Shown: positions 37,381-46,622 of the stretch, piece by piece | How the letters are laid out: each line of letters opens with the position of its first letter | Position numbering within the stretch: the first letter of the stretch is position 1 | Notes under the pieces: generated by a model | What the model saw: only the letters and a program-made list of their open reading frames with translations | What the model was told of the DNA's origin: nothing | Databases searched by the model: none | NCBI RefSeq assembly: GCF_002453355.1 | Contig: NZ_DKGQ01000036.1 | Span: 5,532 to 69,531 of the forward strand | Direction: 5' to 3' | Origin: Psychrobacter sp. UBA6766 | GTDB lineage: Bacteria > Pseudomonadota > Gammaproteobacteria > Pseudomonadales > Moraxellaceae | Length of the DNA: 64,000 nt | Position numbers and translations under genes: made by a program

Positions 37381-38001
37381 ATGCAAGTATTCTACATTCA
37401 TCCAGACAATCCGCAGCCGCGGCTTATTGAGCAGGCAGCAGACTTATTACGTAGTGATCAATTACTCATCTACCCTACCGATACCAGTTATGCGTTTGGC
37501 TGCCGCTTAGGCGCAAAAGCTGCGCTAGAAAAATTAAAACACATCCGTGAGCTTGACGACAAGCATCAATTCACCTTGTTATGCCGTGATCTGAGCGAGA
37601 TTGCTAACTATGCAACAGTAGATAATGTGCAATTTAAACAGCTAAAAGCGCTTACCCCGGCACCGATTACCTTTATTTTAAACGCTACTAAAGATGTTCC
37701 TAAGAAACTGGCACACCCTAAGAAAAAGACCATTGGTATCCGAGTGCCGAGTAATCCTATCGCTCAAGCTCTTTTAGAAGCAATGGATGAACCTATTTTG
37801 ACCAGCTCTTTAATATTGCCGCATCGCGATGAGATCCTCGATGATCCATTTGAAATTGAAGAGTTACTCGGTAGCCAATTAGATGGTCTAATCAATGCAG
37901 GTATTAAAACCACCAAATTGACGACTATCGTTGACATGACAAGTAATCAACCGGAGATTATAAGACAAGGTGCAGCTGACGTTAGCTCATTAGTGCCATA
38001 A
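37381..38001 (+). CDS. yciO: YciO/YrdC/Sua5 family protein
   Basis: A 206-residue YrdC-fold protein related to threonylcarbamoyl-AMP synthase. Key segments are YPTDTSYAFGCRLGAKAALEK near residue 32, the LCRDLSEIANYA segment, and the APITFILNA and GIRVPSNPIAQALLE regions. The overall pattern fits YciO rather than TsaC, so a tRNA modification role is uncertain. AAGGAACC precedes the ATG. Confidence 0.85.
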   Translation: MQVFYIHPDNPQPRLIEQAADLLRSDQLLIYPTDTSYAFGCRLGAKAALEKLKHIRELDDKHQFTLLCRDLSEIANYATVDNVQFKQLKALTPAPITFILNATKDVPKKLAHPKKKTIGIRVPSNPIAQALLEAMDEPILTSSLILPHRDEILDDPFEIEELLGSQLDGLINAGIKTTKLTTIVDMTSNQPEIIRQGAADVSSLVP

Positions 38002-38035
38002 ATAAAAGCTTGTATAAATAAAAGGCATAAAAAAA

Positions 38036-38061
38036 AGCTCCAAATTATTGGAGCTTTTTTA
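38036..38061. terminator. Bidirectional intrinsic terminator (yciO / alpha operon)
   Basis: AGCTCCAA (38036-38043) pairs with TTGGAGCT (38048-38055), a perfect 8-bp stem with A and T runs on its sides. It lies between yciO (plus) and rplQ (minus), the last gene of the ribosomal cluster. Confidence 0.92.
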
Positions 38062-38082
38062 TTATACAATAAGCGTATAAAA

Positions 38083-38442
38083 TTAGTCACGATCAACCAA
38101 TTCTACATAAGCCATTGGCGCATTGTCACCATCACGGTAACCGCATTTTACGATACGCAAATAACCACCTGGACGAGTTTGGTAACGAGGACCAAGCGTG
38201 CCAAATAATTTGCCTACCATAGCTTTGCTACGCATACGGCTGAATGCTAAACGACGGTTAGCAACGCTGTCTTCTTTAGCCATAGTGATTAATGGCTCAG
38301 CAACACGGCGCAATTCTTTTGCTTTTGGTAAAGTTGTTTTGATCAGTTCATGCTCAAATAATGAGTTGGTCATGTTCTGAAACATTGCTTTACGATGACT
38401 GCCGGTACGACCCAGCTTGACTCCACTCTTACGATGGCGCAT
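38083..38442 (-). CDS. rplQ: 50S ribosomal protein L17
   Basis: A 119-residue L17 starting MRHRKSGVKLGRTGSHRKAM. ATG 38442 is used, with AAGGA 9 bases upstream; a TTG two codons earlier is open. It is the last gene of the alpha operon, as usual. Confidence 0.97.
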   Translation of the reverse strand: MRHRKSGVKLGRTGSHRKAMFQNMTNSLFEHELIKTTLPKAKELRRVAEPLITMAKEDSVANRRLAFSRMRSKAMVGKLFGTLGPRYQTRPGGYLRIVKCGYRDGDNAPMAYVELVDRD

Positions 38443-38461
38443 AGTCAAAAATCCTTAAAGT

Positions 38462-39469
38462 TTAACGGCTACGATAAGAAAAGCGATCATCGACACGAAG
38501 GTCAGCTGGTGGCCAATTATCTAGGCGCATTCCGAGCTCTAAATCTTTAGACGCTAATACGTCTTTGATTTCCGTCAATGATTTCTTACCAAGATTTGGG
38601 GTTTTTAGTAGTTCAGTCTCTGAACGCTGTACCAAATCACCGATATAGTAAATGTTTTCAGCTTTCAAGCAGTTGGCTGAGCGAACCGTTAGTTCAAGAT
38701 CGTCCACAGGGCGTAATAGCACCGGATCAACCTCTTCTTTTTCTTTCACAGGCTCAGGCGCTTCTTCAGCTTCTAGGTCAACAAAGATAGAAATCTGTTG
38801 TTGTAAAATAGTGGCTGCTTTACGAATTGCTTCTTCTGGATCGATAGTGCCATTAGTTTCAAGCTCGATGATAAGACGATCAAGATCGGTACGTTGCTCT
38901 ACACGTGCGTTCTCAACCTGATAAGCAACACGAAGTACTGGGCTAAAACTTGCATCAAGCTTTAAGCGTCCAATCGCTTTAGTGTCGCCATCTTCACGGC
39001 GCTGGTTTGCTGGCTCATATCCACGACCCATTACTACACGCAAACGCATCTTAAGATGACCACGATCGCTTAATGTGCCTAATACCAATTCTGGATTGAT
39101 AATATCAACATTATGCGGCAACGCGATGTCTGCAGCAGTAATAGTGCCTGGACCTTGTTTATCCAAGGTCAAGAATACTTCATTTTGGTCATGAAGGGTG
39201 ATTGCCAAGCCTTTTAAGTTCAAAAGCAAGTCAAGCACGTCTTCTTGTAGTCCTTCAAGCGTTGAGTATTCATGGTCAACACCATCAATCTCAGCTTCAA
39301 TGACTGCAGCACCAGGTAATGAAGATAACAAGATGCGACGTAAGGCATTACCTAAGGTATGCCCAAAGCCGCGTTCTAACGGTTCGAGCGTGACTTTCGC
39401 AATCGTTTCATTAACCGTATCCACGTTAATGGCATTCGGCGTTAGAAACTCAGTTGCACTTAGCATCAT
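38462..39469 (-). CDS. rpoA: RNA polymerase subunit alpha
   Basis: The 335-residue alpha subunit dimerises and nucleates RNA polymerase assembly. The N-terminal domain has GFGHTLGNALRRILLSSLPG near residue 34. The C-terminal domain that binds UP elements and activators shows ELTVRSANCLKAENI and LLKTPNLGKKSLTEIKDVL. GAGGTGA precedes the ATG. It lies between rpsD and rplQ. Confidence 0.98.
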   Translation of the reverse strand: MMLSATEFLTPNAINVDTVNETIAKVTLEPLERGFGHTLGNALRRILLSSLPGAAVIEAEIDGVDHEYSTLEGLQEDVLDLLLNLKGLAITLHDQNEVFLTLDKQGPGTITAADIALPHNVDIINPELVLGTLSDRGHLKMRLRVVMGRGYEPANQRREDGDTKAIGRLKLDASFSPVLRVAYQVENARVEQRTDLDRLIIELETNGTIDPEEAIRKAATILQQQISIFVDLEAEEAPEPVKEKEEVDPVLLRPVDDLELTVRSANCLKAENIYYIGDLVQRSETELLKTPNLGKKSLTEIKDVLASKDLELGMRLDNWPPADLRVDDRFSYRSR

Positions 39470-39550
39470 GATGTCACCTCGATTTATTAAACTGGTTTAA
39501 TGAACGTTGATTGCTCAATGCTATTTCTATAACATCGAGCAGTACGTTAC

Positions 39551-40192
39551 TTACTTAGAGTATAGCTCAACGATCAAGCTTTCGTTGATTTCAGCAGGAA
39601 GATCAATACGATCAGGCGCTTGTTTAAACGTGCCTTGTAGTTTGCTGTGGTCAACATCTAGCCATTCTGGAATACCACGTTGTGTCGCTAGTTCAATAGC
39701 GTTTTTAATACGTAGTTGTTCGCGAGATTTCTCTTGGATAGCGACGACATCACCATCTTGCAACTGAATTGATGGAATGTTCACACGAACAAACTCATCA
39801 CGGCCAGCTTTTTTTACCATCACAGTACGATGGCTAACTAGCTGACGCGCTTCAGCGCGAGTTGAGCCAAAGCCCATACGATAAACGACGTTATCAAGAC
39901 GACTCTCAAGCATTGCTAGTAGGTTTTCACCAGTAGCGCCACGCTTACGAGCAGCTTCTTTATAGTAGTTAGCAAACTGACGCTCTAACACACCATAGAT
40001 ACGCTTAACTTTTTGTTTTTCACGTAACTGTAGAGAGTATTCTGAGCTTTTATTACGGCTGACACCATGTTGACCAGGTGGACGAGCCGCTTTTTTCGTT
40101 TTTACGTCATATGGTTTAACACCAGACTTAAGGCCTAAGTCTGTACCTTCACGACGTGATAATTTGAGTTTTGGTCCAATATAACGGGCCAT
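39551..40192 (-). CDS. rpsD: 30S ribosomal protein S4
   Basis: A 213-residue S4 starting MARYIGPKLKLSRREGTDL, with no N-terminal zinc Cys motif, so it is the zinc-free form. The S4 RNA-binding domain (RLDNVVYRMGFGSTRAEARQ) is near residue 98. In E. coli S4 represses the alpha operon by binding the rpsM leader; whether that holds here is not shown. Confidence 0.98.
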   Translation of the reverse strand: MARYIGPKLKLSRREGTDLGLKSGVKPYDVKTKKAARPPGQHGVSRNKSSEYSLQLREKQKVKRIYGVLERQFANYYKEAARKRGATGENLLAMLESRLDNVVYRMGFGSTRAEARQLVSHRTVMVKKAGRDEFVRVNIPSIQLQDGDVVAIQEKSREQLRIKNAIELATQRGIPEWLDVDHSKLQGTFKQAPDRIDLPAEINESLIVELYSK

Positions 40193-40240
40193 TGTTATGT
40201 CTCCTATAAGCTCTTATGATAAAAAGCTTCGTCTTTAATA

Positions 40241-40630
40241 TTAGACGCGGCGCTTTTTCGGCGCACGGCAACCATTGTGTGGGATTGGGGTTACATCAGA
40301 GATGCTGTTAACTTTATAACCCAATGCACCAAGTGCTCTTACCGCAGACTCACGACCCGGTCCTGGTCCTTTGACCAAAACGTCGATATTCTTAACACCG
40401 TATTCTTGAGCCGCTTTACCAGCGACTTCAGCTGCAACCTGAGCTGCAAATGGTGTAGATTTACGTGAACCACGGAAGCCTTGTCCACCTGAAGTGGCCC
40501 AAGCCAGTGCATTACCTTGACGATCGGTAATCGTAACAATGGTGTTATTAAAAGACGCATGGATATGGGCAACGCCCTCCGATACTGAACGACGAGTCAC
40601 TTTTTTGCGACTACGAGTGTCTTTAGCCAT
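40241..40630 (-). CDS. rpsK: 30S ribosomal protein S11
   Basis: A 129-residue S11 with the conserved GPGPGRESAVRALGALGYKV and C-terminal TPIPHNGCRAPKKRRV. It lies between rpsM and rpsD with short gaps. Confidence 0.98.
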   Translation of the reverse strand: MAKDTRSRKKVTRRSVSEGVAHIHASFNNTIVTITDRQGNALAWATSGGQGFRGSRKSTPFAAQVAAEVAGKAAQEYGVKNIDVLVKGPGPGRESAVRALGALGYKVNSISDVTPIPHNGCRAPKKRRV

Positions 40631-40650
40631 CTTTTAGCTTCCTAAGTTAA

Positions 40651-41007
40651 TTATCTTTTGAGAGGGCGTGTCGGACCCTTACGAGTACGAGCGTTGTTCT
40701 TGGTGTTCTGACCTCTTACTGGTAGATTACGACGATGGCGAATGCCACGGTAACAACCAAGATCAACCAAGCGCTTGATATTCATTGACACTTCACGACG
40801 AAGGTCACCTTCAGTCATGTAATTTGCAACTTGTGCACGGATAGCATCTAACTGTGTATCATCTAACTGACTAACTTTAGTAGTAGGGGCAATGCCAACT
40901 GCTTCTAAGATTTTCTGAGCAGTGGTACGACCTATACCAAAGATATAAGTTAGTGAAATAACAGCATGCTTATTATCCGGAATGTTTACGCCGGCAATAC
41001 GAGCCAT
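40651..41007 (-). CDS. rpsM: 30S ribosomal protein S13
   Basis: A 118-residue S13 starting MARIAGVNIPDNKHAVISLT and ending in the basic tail TKNNARTRKGPTRPLKR. It is the first gene of the alpha operon. Its upstream gap (about 250 bases to rpmJ) holds a hairpin at 41178-41199. Confidence 0.98.
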   Translation of the reverse strand: MARIAGVNIPDNKHAVISLTYIFGIGRTTAQKILEAVGIAPTTKVSQLDDTQLDAIRAQVANYMTEGDLRREVSMNIKRLVDLGCYRGIRHRRNLPVRGQNTKNNARTRKGPTRPLKR

Positions 41008-41177
41008 TGATTTCTCTCCATTAAAGAAAAATATCCTTATTGATTGAATAAGGCGATATTCTTCAGATTTGTTGCTGTCAATACTAAAGCTTTTATAATT
41101 ATTATCACTGCTTCAACTTGCTCACAAGTTTGTTCATTGACCATTTTATAAAAGATTTCGCATAAACTACGGCAAGT

Positions 41178-41199
41178 GGCGGATGATATCGCATCCGCC
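41178..41199 (-). terminator. Hairpin between rpmJ and rpsM
   Basis: GGCGGATG (41178-41185) pairs with CATCCGCC (41192-41199), a perfect 8-bp GC-rich stem with a 6-base loop, about 60 bases after the rpmJ stop. On the minus strand there is no T run, so it may be a processing site, a mRNA 3' structure or part of the alpha-operon leader rather than a true terminator. Confidence 0.5.
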
Positions 41200-41261
41200 G
41201 TTATTTTTCAAGTATTAATTTTATAAATAGAATAAGCTCTATGCTTTATTCTTTTATGACA

Positions 41262-41378
41262 TTAACCTTGACGTTGCTTGTGGCGAGGTTCTGCGGTACA
41301 AATAACATGTACACGGCCTTTACGGCGCACAACTTTACAGCTACCACAAATCTTTTTAACTGATGCTTGAACTTTCAT
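41262..41378 (-). CDS. rpmJ: 50S ribosomal protein L36
   Basis: A 38-residue protein starting MKVQASVKKICGSCKVVRRK and ending HKQRQG. It keeps the zinc set (CxxC, then a Cys and a His, IC..EPRH). It was not in longer-ORF listings because of its size. GGAG lies about 7 bases upstream. It follows secY, as is usual. Confidence 0.96.
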   Translation of the reverse strand: MKVQASVKKICGSCKVVRRKGRVHVICTAEPRHKQRQG

Positions 41379-41410
41379 AGCATGCTCCTTTGAGATATCG
41401 TACCGCTCAT

Positions 41411-42757
41411 TTAAGGTTGAGTGGGCGATTGAATTAACGTCTGATCATGATATTGATGGGTCATCAAATGCGCTTGGATTTGCGAAATGAAGTCCATTAC
41501 CACAACCACCATAATCAGTAAAGACGTACCACCAAGTTGAAACGGTACACCAAACGATGACTGCACGACCATTGGCATTAAACAAATAACCGTCATATAC
41601 ATCGCGCCAATAAAGGTCAGTCGGTTTAATACATGATCGAGGTAACGCTGAGTTTGTTGTCCGGGGCGAATACCTGGGATATAAGCTCCACTACGTTTAA
41701 GGTTTTCAGCTACTTCACGCGGACTAAATACCAATGCCGTGTAAAAGTAACAGAAGAAAATAATCATTGCGCCAAAAAGAACCAAATATAGCGGCTGTCC
41801 TGGAGACAATACTAGCGCCATATTTTGTAATATCTTTTGGGTAAAAGTAGGATTAGCAGATTGACCAACCCACTGCCCTAAACTTGCTGGAAACAACAAC
41901 AATGAACTGGCAAAAATGGCTGGAATAACCCCGGCCATATTTAGCTTGAGCGGCAGATGAGACTGCTGCTGAGCATAGATTTTGCGACCTTGCTGTTGCT
42001 TCTGAGCATAGTTTACCGGAACACGGCGCTGAGCACGTTCAATATAAACGATACCGGCAGTTACCGCGATGCCTAGCAATACAAAGATAAAAAGTACAAT
42101 CAAGTTCATCTGCCCTTGATTGACCTGTTCGATAGACTGCGAAATCATTCCTGGCGTACCAGCCACAATACTCGCAAAAATGAGCATTGAGATACCATTA
42201 CCTACGCCGCGTTCTGTAATCTGCTCACCAAGCCACATTAAGAACATAGCACCTGCTACCAATGAGGTAACCGCTGGAATGTAAAAGGTCAAACCAGTAG
42301 ATAAAGTAAGATTCTGACTGATTAAGCCAGCACACATTCCTAATGACTGTACTAGGGCTAATCCAAGCGTCCCTTGACGGGTATACTTGTTTAGCTTACG
42401 TCGTCCCGCTTCACCTTCTTTTTTGAGGGCTTCAAGCGATGGCAATACCGCAGACATCATCTGAACGATAATAGATGCTGAGATATATGGCATGATGCCA
42501 AGCGCCATGATGGACATACGCTCTAGTGCACCACCTGAGAACATATTAAACATGCTCAAAATGGTATTTTCGTTGCGCGAAAACAGATCAGCCAAGTTGA
42601 CCGGATTAATACCCGGAACTGGAATATGAGACCCTAAACGATAAACAATCAATGCGCCGATTAAGAATAACAAACGCGTCCATAACTCATCATACTTACG
42701 TATGAAGGCAAATGGATTAAGCGGAACACCAGCCGATGACATTGATTGTTTTGACAC
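41411..42757 (-). CDS. secY: Protein translocase subunit SecY
   Basis: SecY is the channel of the Sec translocon, with ten membrane helices in 448 residues. Family signatures include GIMPYISASIIVQMM near residue 78 and the GVVPAIFASSLLLFP-like AGVIPAIFASSLLLFP. The start is GTG 42757 because GGAG (end of rplO) lies 7 bases upstream. The frame is open to an upstream GTG at 42781 inside rplO, and an ATG lies at 42742. Confidence 0.96.
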   Translation of the reverse strand: MSKQSMSSAGVPLNPFAFIRKYDELWTRLLFLIGALIVYRLGSHIPVPGINPVNLADLFSRNENTILSMFNMFSGGALERMSIMALGIMPYISASIIVQMMSAVLPSLEALKKEGEAGRRKLNKYTRQGTLGLALVQSLGMCAGLISQNLTLSTGLTFYIPAVTSLVAGAMFLMWLGEQITERGVGNGISMLIFASIVAGTPGMISQSIEQVNQGQMNLIVLFIFVLLGIAVTAGIVYIERAQRRVPVNYAQKQQQGRKIYAQQQSHLPLKLNMAGVIPAIFASSLLLFPASLGQWVGQSANPTFTQKILQNMALVLSPGQPLYLVLFGAMIIFFCYFYTALVFSPREVAENLKRSGAYIPGIRPGQQTQRYLDHVLNRLTFIGAMYMTVICLMPMVVQSSFGVPFQLGGTSLLIMVVVVMDFISQIQAHLMTHQYHDQTLIQSPTQP

Positions 42758-42761
42758 GTTA

Positions 42762-43202
42762 CTACTCCTCGATGCTACCACCAGCAGCTTCGATTGCTTG
42801 CTTGGCGCCTTTAGTCACTTTGATACCTTTAAAAGTATAAGCTTTAGTGACTTCGCCTGACAACATAATACGAACGCGCTTCATGTCATGACGGATAACG
42901 TTAGCAGCTTTTAGCGTTTCAATACTAACCACATCGCCTTCGATTTTGTTCAGTTCAGACAGACGTACTTCAGCAGTCGTCATGGCCATTTTACTGGTAA
43001 AACCAAATTTTGGTAGGCGACGATATAAAGGCATTTGACCACCTTCAAATCCTGAGCGAATGCTAGAACCTGAACGAGATTTTTGACCTTTTACACCACG
43101 ACCACCGGTTTTGCCAAGACCTGAACCTATACCGCGACCACGACGTTGGGCAGTTTTCTTGGCGCCAACACCTGGTGATAATTCATTTAATCTAAGTCCC
43201 AT
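42762..43202 (-). CDS. rplO: 50S ribosomal protein L15
   Basis: A 146-residue L15 starting MGLRLNELSPGVGAKKTAQR, with the glycine-rich GRGIGSGLGKTGGRGVKGQK region. Its ATG overlaps the rpmD stop by one base (TAATG). Confidence 0.98.
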   Translation of the reverse strand: MGLRLNELSPGVGAKKTAQRRGRGIGSGLGKTGGRGVKGQKSRSGSSIRSGFEGGQMPLYRRLPKFGFTSKMAMTTAEVRLSELNKIEGDVVSIETLKAANVIRHDMKRVRIMLSGEVTKAYTFKGIKVTKGAKQAIEAAGGSIEE

Positions 43203-43381
43203 TACGCTTCCTCCACTTTTACCATGTAGTTGACGCGATTGACCATACCACGGGTTGAAGGAGTATCTTCTACTTCAACAGTATGACCAATACGGCGTAA
43301 ACCCAATCCTTTCAAGCTCGCTTTGTGGCTCTTGAGGCGATGGGCACCCGATTTAAATTGAGTGACTTTCATTTTTTTCAT
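43202..43381 (-). CDS. rpmD: 50S ribosomal protein L30
   Basis: A 59-residue protein starting MKKMKVTQFKSGAHRLKSHK and containing GLGLRRIGHTVEVEDTPSTR. ATG 43381 is chosen since AGGTGAG lies just upstream; ATG 43372 is the alternative. It overlaps the rplO start by one base. Confidence 0.95.
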   Translation of the reverse strand: MKKMKVTQFKSGAHRLKSHKASLKGLGLRRIGHTVEVEDTPSTRGMVNRVNYMVKVEEA

Positions 43382-43403
43382 CGTAACTCACCTAGTTTCT
43401 AAG

Positions 43404-43919
43404 TTAACCCAAGATTTCGTCTACAGATTTACCACGTTTTGCTGCCATCTTTTCTGGAGTTGACATATCACGTAAACCGTTGAATGTTGCACGAACAACG
43501 TTTGCCGTGTTGGTAGAACCATGAGATTTTGTTAAAACGTCTTTAACACCAGCAACTTCTAATACCGCACGCATTGCGCCACCGGCGATTACGCCAGTAC
43601 CTTCAGATGCAGGCTGCATGTAGACTTTACTAGCACCATGACGTGCTTTGATCGGATGGAATAATGTTGCACCATCAAGCTCAACAGTAATCATGTTGCG
43701 CTTAGCAGCTTCAAGTGCTTTTTGAATAGCCGCTGGTACTTCACGTGCTTTACCACGACCAAAACCAACACGGCCATTGCCATCACCCACTACGGTTAGC
43801 GCAGTGAAAGAGAAAATACGACCGCCTTTAACCACTTTTGCAACGCGATCAACGGTAACTAAGCGTTCTACTAGACCGTCAGTCTGTTCATTTTTATCAT
43901 TTTTATCATTTCTAGCCAT
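43404..43919 (-). CDS. rpsE: 30S ribosomal protein S5
   Basis: A 171-residue S5 with the double-stranded RNA-binding N-terminal domain (VERLVTVDRVAKVVKGGRIF) and the VGDGNGRVGFGRGKAREVPA loop. The first residues are polar (NDKNDKNEQ). It follows rplR by two bases. Confidence 0.98.
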   Translation of the reverse strand: MARNDKNDKNEQTDGLVERLVTVDRVAKVVKGGRIFSFTALTVVGDGNGRVGFGRGKAREVPAAIQKALEAAKRNMITVELDGATLFHPIKARHGASKVYMQPASEGTGVIAGGAMRAVLEVAGVKDVLTKSHGSTNTANVVRATFNGLRDMSTPEKMAAKRGKSVDEILG

Positions 43920-43921
43920 GA

Positions 43922-44272
43922 TTAAAACTCCAATCCGTTTTCGCGAGCAGCTTCAGCTAAAGCTTTTACTCGACCATGATATTTAAAACCACTACGGTCA
44001 AAGGCAACTTTAGTAATTCCAGCTGCTTTTGCGCGTTCTGCGATCAATTGGCCCACAGACGTCGCTGCATCAACGTTACCAGTCGCACCTGAACGCAAGC
44101 TGCTGTCTAAGGTAGATGCCTGAGCAATCACTTCACCACCGTTCGGAGAGATAATTTGGGCATAGATGTGTCTTGGGGTACGGTTAACCGTTAGACGATT
44201 CACGCCTAAGAAACGGATATGCGCACGGGTTTTCTTTGCTCGACGTAGACGAGCTGCTTTTTTATCAAACAT
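43922..44272 (-). CDS. rplR: 50S ribosomal protein L18
   Basis: A 116-residue 5S rRNA-binding protein starting MFDKKAARLRRAKKTRAHIR and ending VKALAEAARENGLEF. It is typical in length. Confidence 0.98.
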   Translation of the reverse strand: MFDKKAARLRRAKKTRAHIRFLGVNRLTVNRTPRHIYAQIISPNGGEVIAQASTLDSSLRSGATGNVDAATSVGQLIAERAKAAGITKVAFDRSGFKYHGRVKALAEAARENGLEF

Positions 44273-44283
44273 TTCAACTCACC

Positions 44284-44817
44284 TTATTTTTTCTTGGCTT
44301 CTTTGCGAATCACATGCTCGTCACTATAACGAATACCTTTACCTTTATAAGGCTCAGGTGGGCGGAAAGCGCGGATATTAGCCGCTGCTTGACCAAGCTG
44401 CTGTTTATCGTTTGATTTTAAAACGATTTCAGTTTGCGATGGCGTTTCAGCTGACACACCTTCAGGTAGCGTATATTCTACTGGATGTGAGTAACCAACG
44501 TTCAACGTTACTTTATTACCAGTAGCTTGAGCGCGATAACCAACACCGATAAGCTGAAGACGTCTTTCAAAGCCTTCGTTTACGCCGATAACATAGTTGT
44601 TAAGCAGGGCGCGCATAGTGCCAGTATGCATCATTGCTTCTTTTGAATCGACTGTAGGTGAGAAAATGATCGCATCATCTTCCTGTTTCAGCTCGACCAA
44701 TTCATGCAGGCGTAAAGACATATTGCCGTTCTTGCCTTTAACTTCGACCTGCCGATCGTTCAAAGTAACACTTACGCCGCTAGGCAGTGCTACTGGGGCT
44801 TTAGCCACACGAGACAT
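44284..44817 (-). CDS. rplF: 50S ribosomal protein L6
   Basis: A 177-residue L6 starting MSRVAKAPVALPSGVSVTLN, with the C-terminal PPEPYKGKGIRYSDEHVIRK motif. It is separated from rpsH by an unusual gap of about 190 bases. Confidence 0.98.
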   Translation of the reverse strand: MSRVAKAPVALPSGVSVTLNDRQVEVKGKNGNMSLRLHELVELKQEDDAIIFSPTVDSKEAMMHTGTMRALLNNYVIGVNEGFERRLQLIGVGYRAQATGNKVTLNVGYSHPVEYTLPEGVSAETPSQTEIVLKSNDKQQLGQAAANIRAFRPPEPYKGKGIRYSDEHVIRKEAKKK

Positions 44818-45010
44818 AGGAATATTCCTTAAAAAATTGACTTTCTTTTATTAGCGAAAAAACTAACAGGCTAAAAAGCGTGTTAGTTTAGCATAATTGA
44901 ACACGTTAGACACCCATCAATGTTAAAAAATATCTAGTATAAAATTGATAAGTGCCTAACGAATATCAAGTAGACTTTATCGTCTCATTACCGATAGCAA
45001 TAATTGCTAA

Positions 45011-45409
45011 TTAGGCAACGAATGCAACGATTTCACCACCGATACCAGCAGCGCGTGCAGCACGATCGCTCATGATACCTTGGCTAGTTGATACGATAGC
45101 AACACCCATACCTTGTTTAACAGTAGGGATAGCGTCTTTACCGCGATGCTGGCGTAAACCAGGACGGCTATAACGTTGAATCATTTCGATAACAGCTTTA
45201 CCTTCGAAGTATTTTAGTTCGATGGTTAAAGTCGCTTTGTTGTTTTCTTGCTCAGTCACAACAGCGCTGGCTACATAACCTTCACTAACCAATAAGTCAG
45301 CGATTGATTTACGTAGTTTAGAGCTCGGCATTGCTACCGATACTTTATTAGCCATTTGTGCGTTACGAATACGGGTTAGCATATCCCCAACGGTATCTTG
45401 CATACTCAT
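45011..45409 (-). CDS. rpsH: 30S ribosomal protein S8
   Basis: A 132-residue S8 starting MSMQDTVGDMLTRIRNAQMA and ending AARAAGIGGEIVAFVA. In E. coli S8 also represses the spc operon through an mRNA site near rplE; that is not tested here. A second ATG lies two codons in. Confidence 0.98.
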   Translation of the reverse strand: MSMQDTVGDMLTRIRNAQMANKVSVAMPSSKLRKSIADLLVSEGYVASAVVTEQENNKATLTIELKYFEGKAVIEMIQRYSRPGLRQHRGKDAIPTVKQGMGVAIVSTSQGIMSDRAARAAGIGGEIVAFVA

Positions 45410-45420
45410 ATAGTTACTCC

Positions 45421-45726
45421 TTACCAGCTTGCTTTACGAACACCAGGCACATCGCCTTGCATGACACGCTCACGCAGCATATTGCGTGATAAGCCAAACT
45501 TGCGGAAGTAACCGTGAGGACGACCTGTGATAGCACAACGATTGCGCAGACGAACTGGTGAGGCATTGCGTGGAAGAGCTTGTAGCTCTAACATCGCTTC
45601 CATACGAGTTTCATCGCTTGCAGTCATATCACTGATAGTTTCTTTTAGCTTGATACGCTTTTCAGCATACTTAGCAACCATTTTTTCGCGTTTTAGTTCG
45701 CGGTTAATCATGCTCTTTTTTGCCAT
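45421..45726 (-). CDS. rpsN: 30S ribosomal protein S14
   Basis: A 101-residue S14 of the long, zinc-free form (no CxxC), starting MAKKSMINRELKREKMVAKY and with RCAITGRPHGYFRKFGLSRN near residue 63. Confidence 0.98.
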   Translation of the reverse strand: MAKKSMINRELKREKMVAKYAEKRIKLKETISDMTASDETRMEAMLELQALPRNASPVRLRNRCAITGRPHGYFRKFGLSRNMLRERVMQGDVPGVRKASW

Positions 45727-45738
45727 AACGTCTTTACC

Positions 45739-46275
45739 TTATTTAAATGGGAAGCCGAATGCTTTAAGCAACGCACGACCTTCTTCATCAGTACCAGCTG
45801 ACGTGGTGATCGTTACATCCATACCGCGGATACGATCAATCTTATCAAAGTCTACTTCTGGGAATACGATTTGCTCTTTGATACCCAATGAGTAGTTACC
45901 ACGTCCGTCAAAGGCTTTAGGTGAAAAACCACGGAAATCACGAATACGAGGAATTGCAATGGCAATGAGACGATCTAAAAATTCGTACATTTGCTCACCG
46001 CGTAGCGTTACTTTACAGCCAATTGGCCATTCTTCACGAATCTTAAAGCCAGCAACTGATTTACGCGCTTTGGTGACCACAGGTTTTTGACCAGCGATAG
46101 CGGTCATGTCAGCTACTGCACCTTCAAGCAATTTCTTGTCTTGAGATGCGCCACCTACACCCATATTCAATGTAATTTTAGTGATTTTAGGCACTTGCAT
46201 CACATTCGCCAAACCAAGCTCTTCTTTGATTTGTTGCTTTAATTCTTCGTTATATAAAGATTTTAATCTTGCCAT
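45739..46275 (-). CDS. rplE: 50S ribosomal protein L5
   Basis: A 178-residue 5S rRNA-binding protein starting MARLKSLYNEELKQQIKEEL. The conserved VTLRGEQMYEFLDRLI and GRGNYSLGIKEQIVFPE are present. An ATG two codons upstream (46281) is also open; the AAGGG site is 10 bases from 46275 and 4 from 46281, so the start is chosen by family length. Confidence 0.96.
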   Translation of the reverse strand: MARLKSLYNEELKQQIKEELGLANVMQVPKITKITLNMGVGGASQDKKLLEGAVADMTAIAGQKPVVTKARKSVAGFKIREEWPIGCKVTLRGEQMYEFLDRLIAIAIPRIRDFRGFSPKAFDGRGNYSLGIKEQIVFPEVDFDKIDRIRGMDVTITTSAGTDEEGRALLKAFGFPFK

Positions 46276-46296
46276 TACCATTACACCCTTAGTGTC

Positions 46297-46614
46297 TTAC
46301 GCAGTCGCCACTACTTCACCGTTCGAACGATAGACGCGTTGTTTTTTGCCGTCTTCGCCGAATTGATAAGTAATACGATCAGCTTTTTGGGTTTGCGCAT
46401 TTAAGATTGCGACATTTGAAATATGCAGAAAAGCTTCTTGCTTAACAATGCCACCTTCAACACCAGCTGCCTGATTTGGCTTCTTGTGTTTGGTGACGAT
46501 GTTAATGCCTTCAACTTTAATACGATCATTTTTTACAGCTTGAACAGTACCCTGCTTGCCTTTGTCTTTACCAGCAATCACGATAACTGTATCGCCTTTA
46601 CGTAATTTTGACAT
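46297..46614 (-). CDS. rplX: 50S ribosomal protein L24
   Basis: A 105-residue L24 with the KOW motif KGDTVIVIAGKDKGKQGTV at the N-terminus. It lies between rplN and rplE. Confidence 0.98.
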   Translation of the reverse strand: MSKLRKGDTVIVIAGKDKGKQGTVQAVKNDRIKVEGINIVTKHKKPNQAAGVEGGIVKQEAFLHISNVAILNAQTQKADRITYQFGEDGKKQRVYRSNGEVVATA

Positions 46615-46622
46615 GGATTACC

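Noticed and set aside
40651..40680. Second copy of the MITE end (GGGCGTGTC)
   Set aside because: Only nine bases match and they lie within the conserved C-terminus of rpsM.
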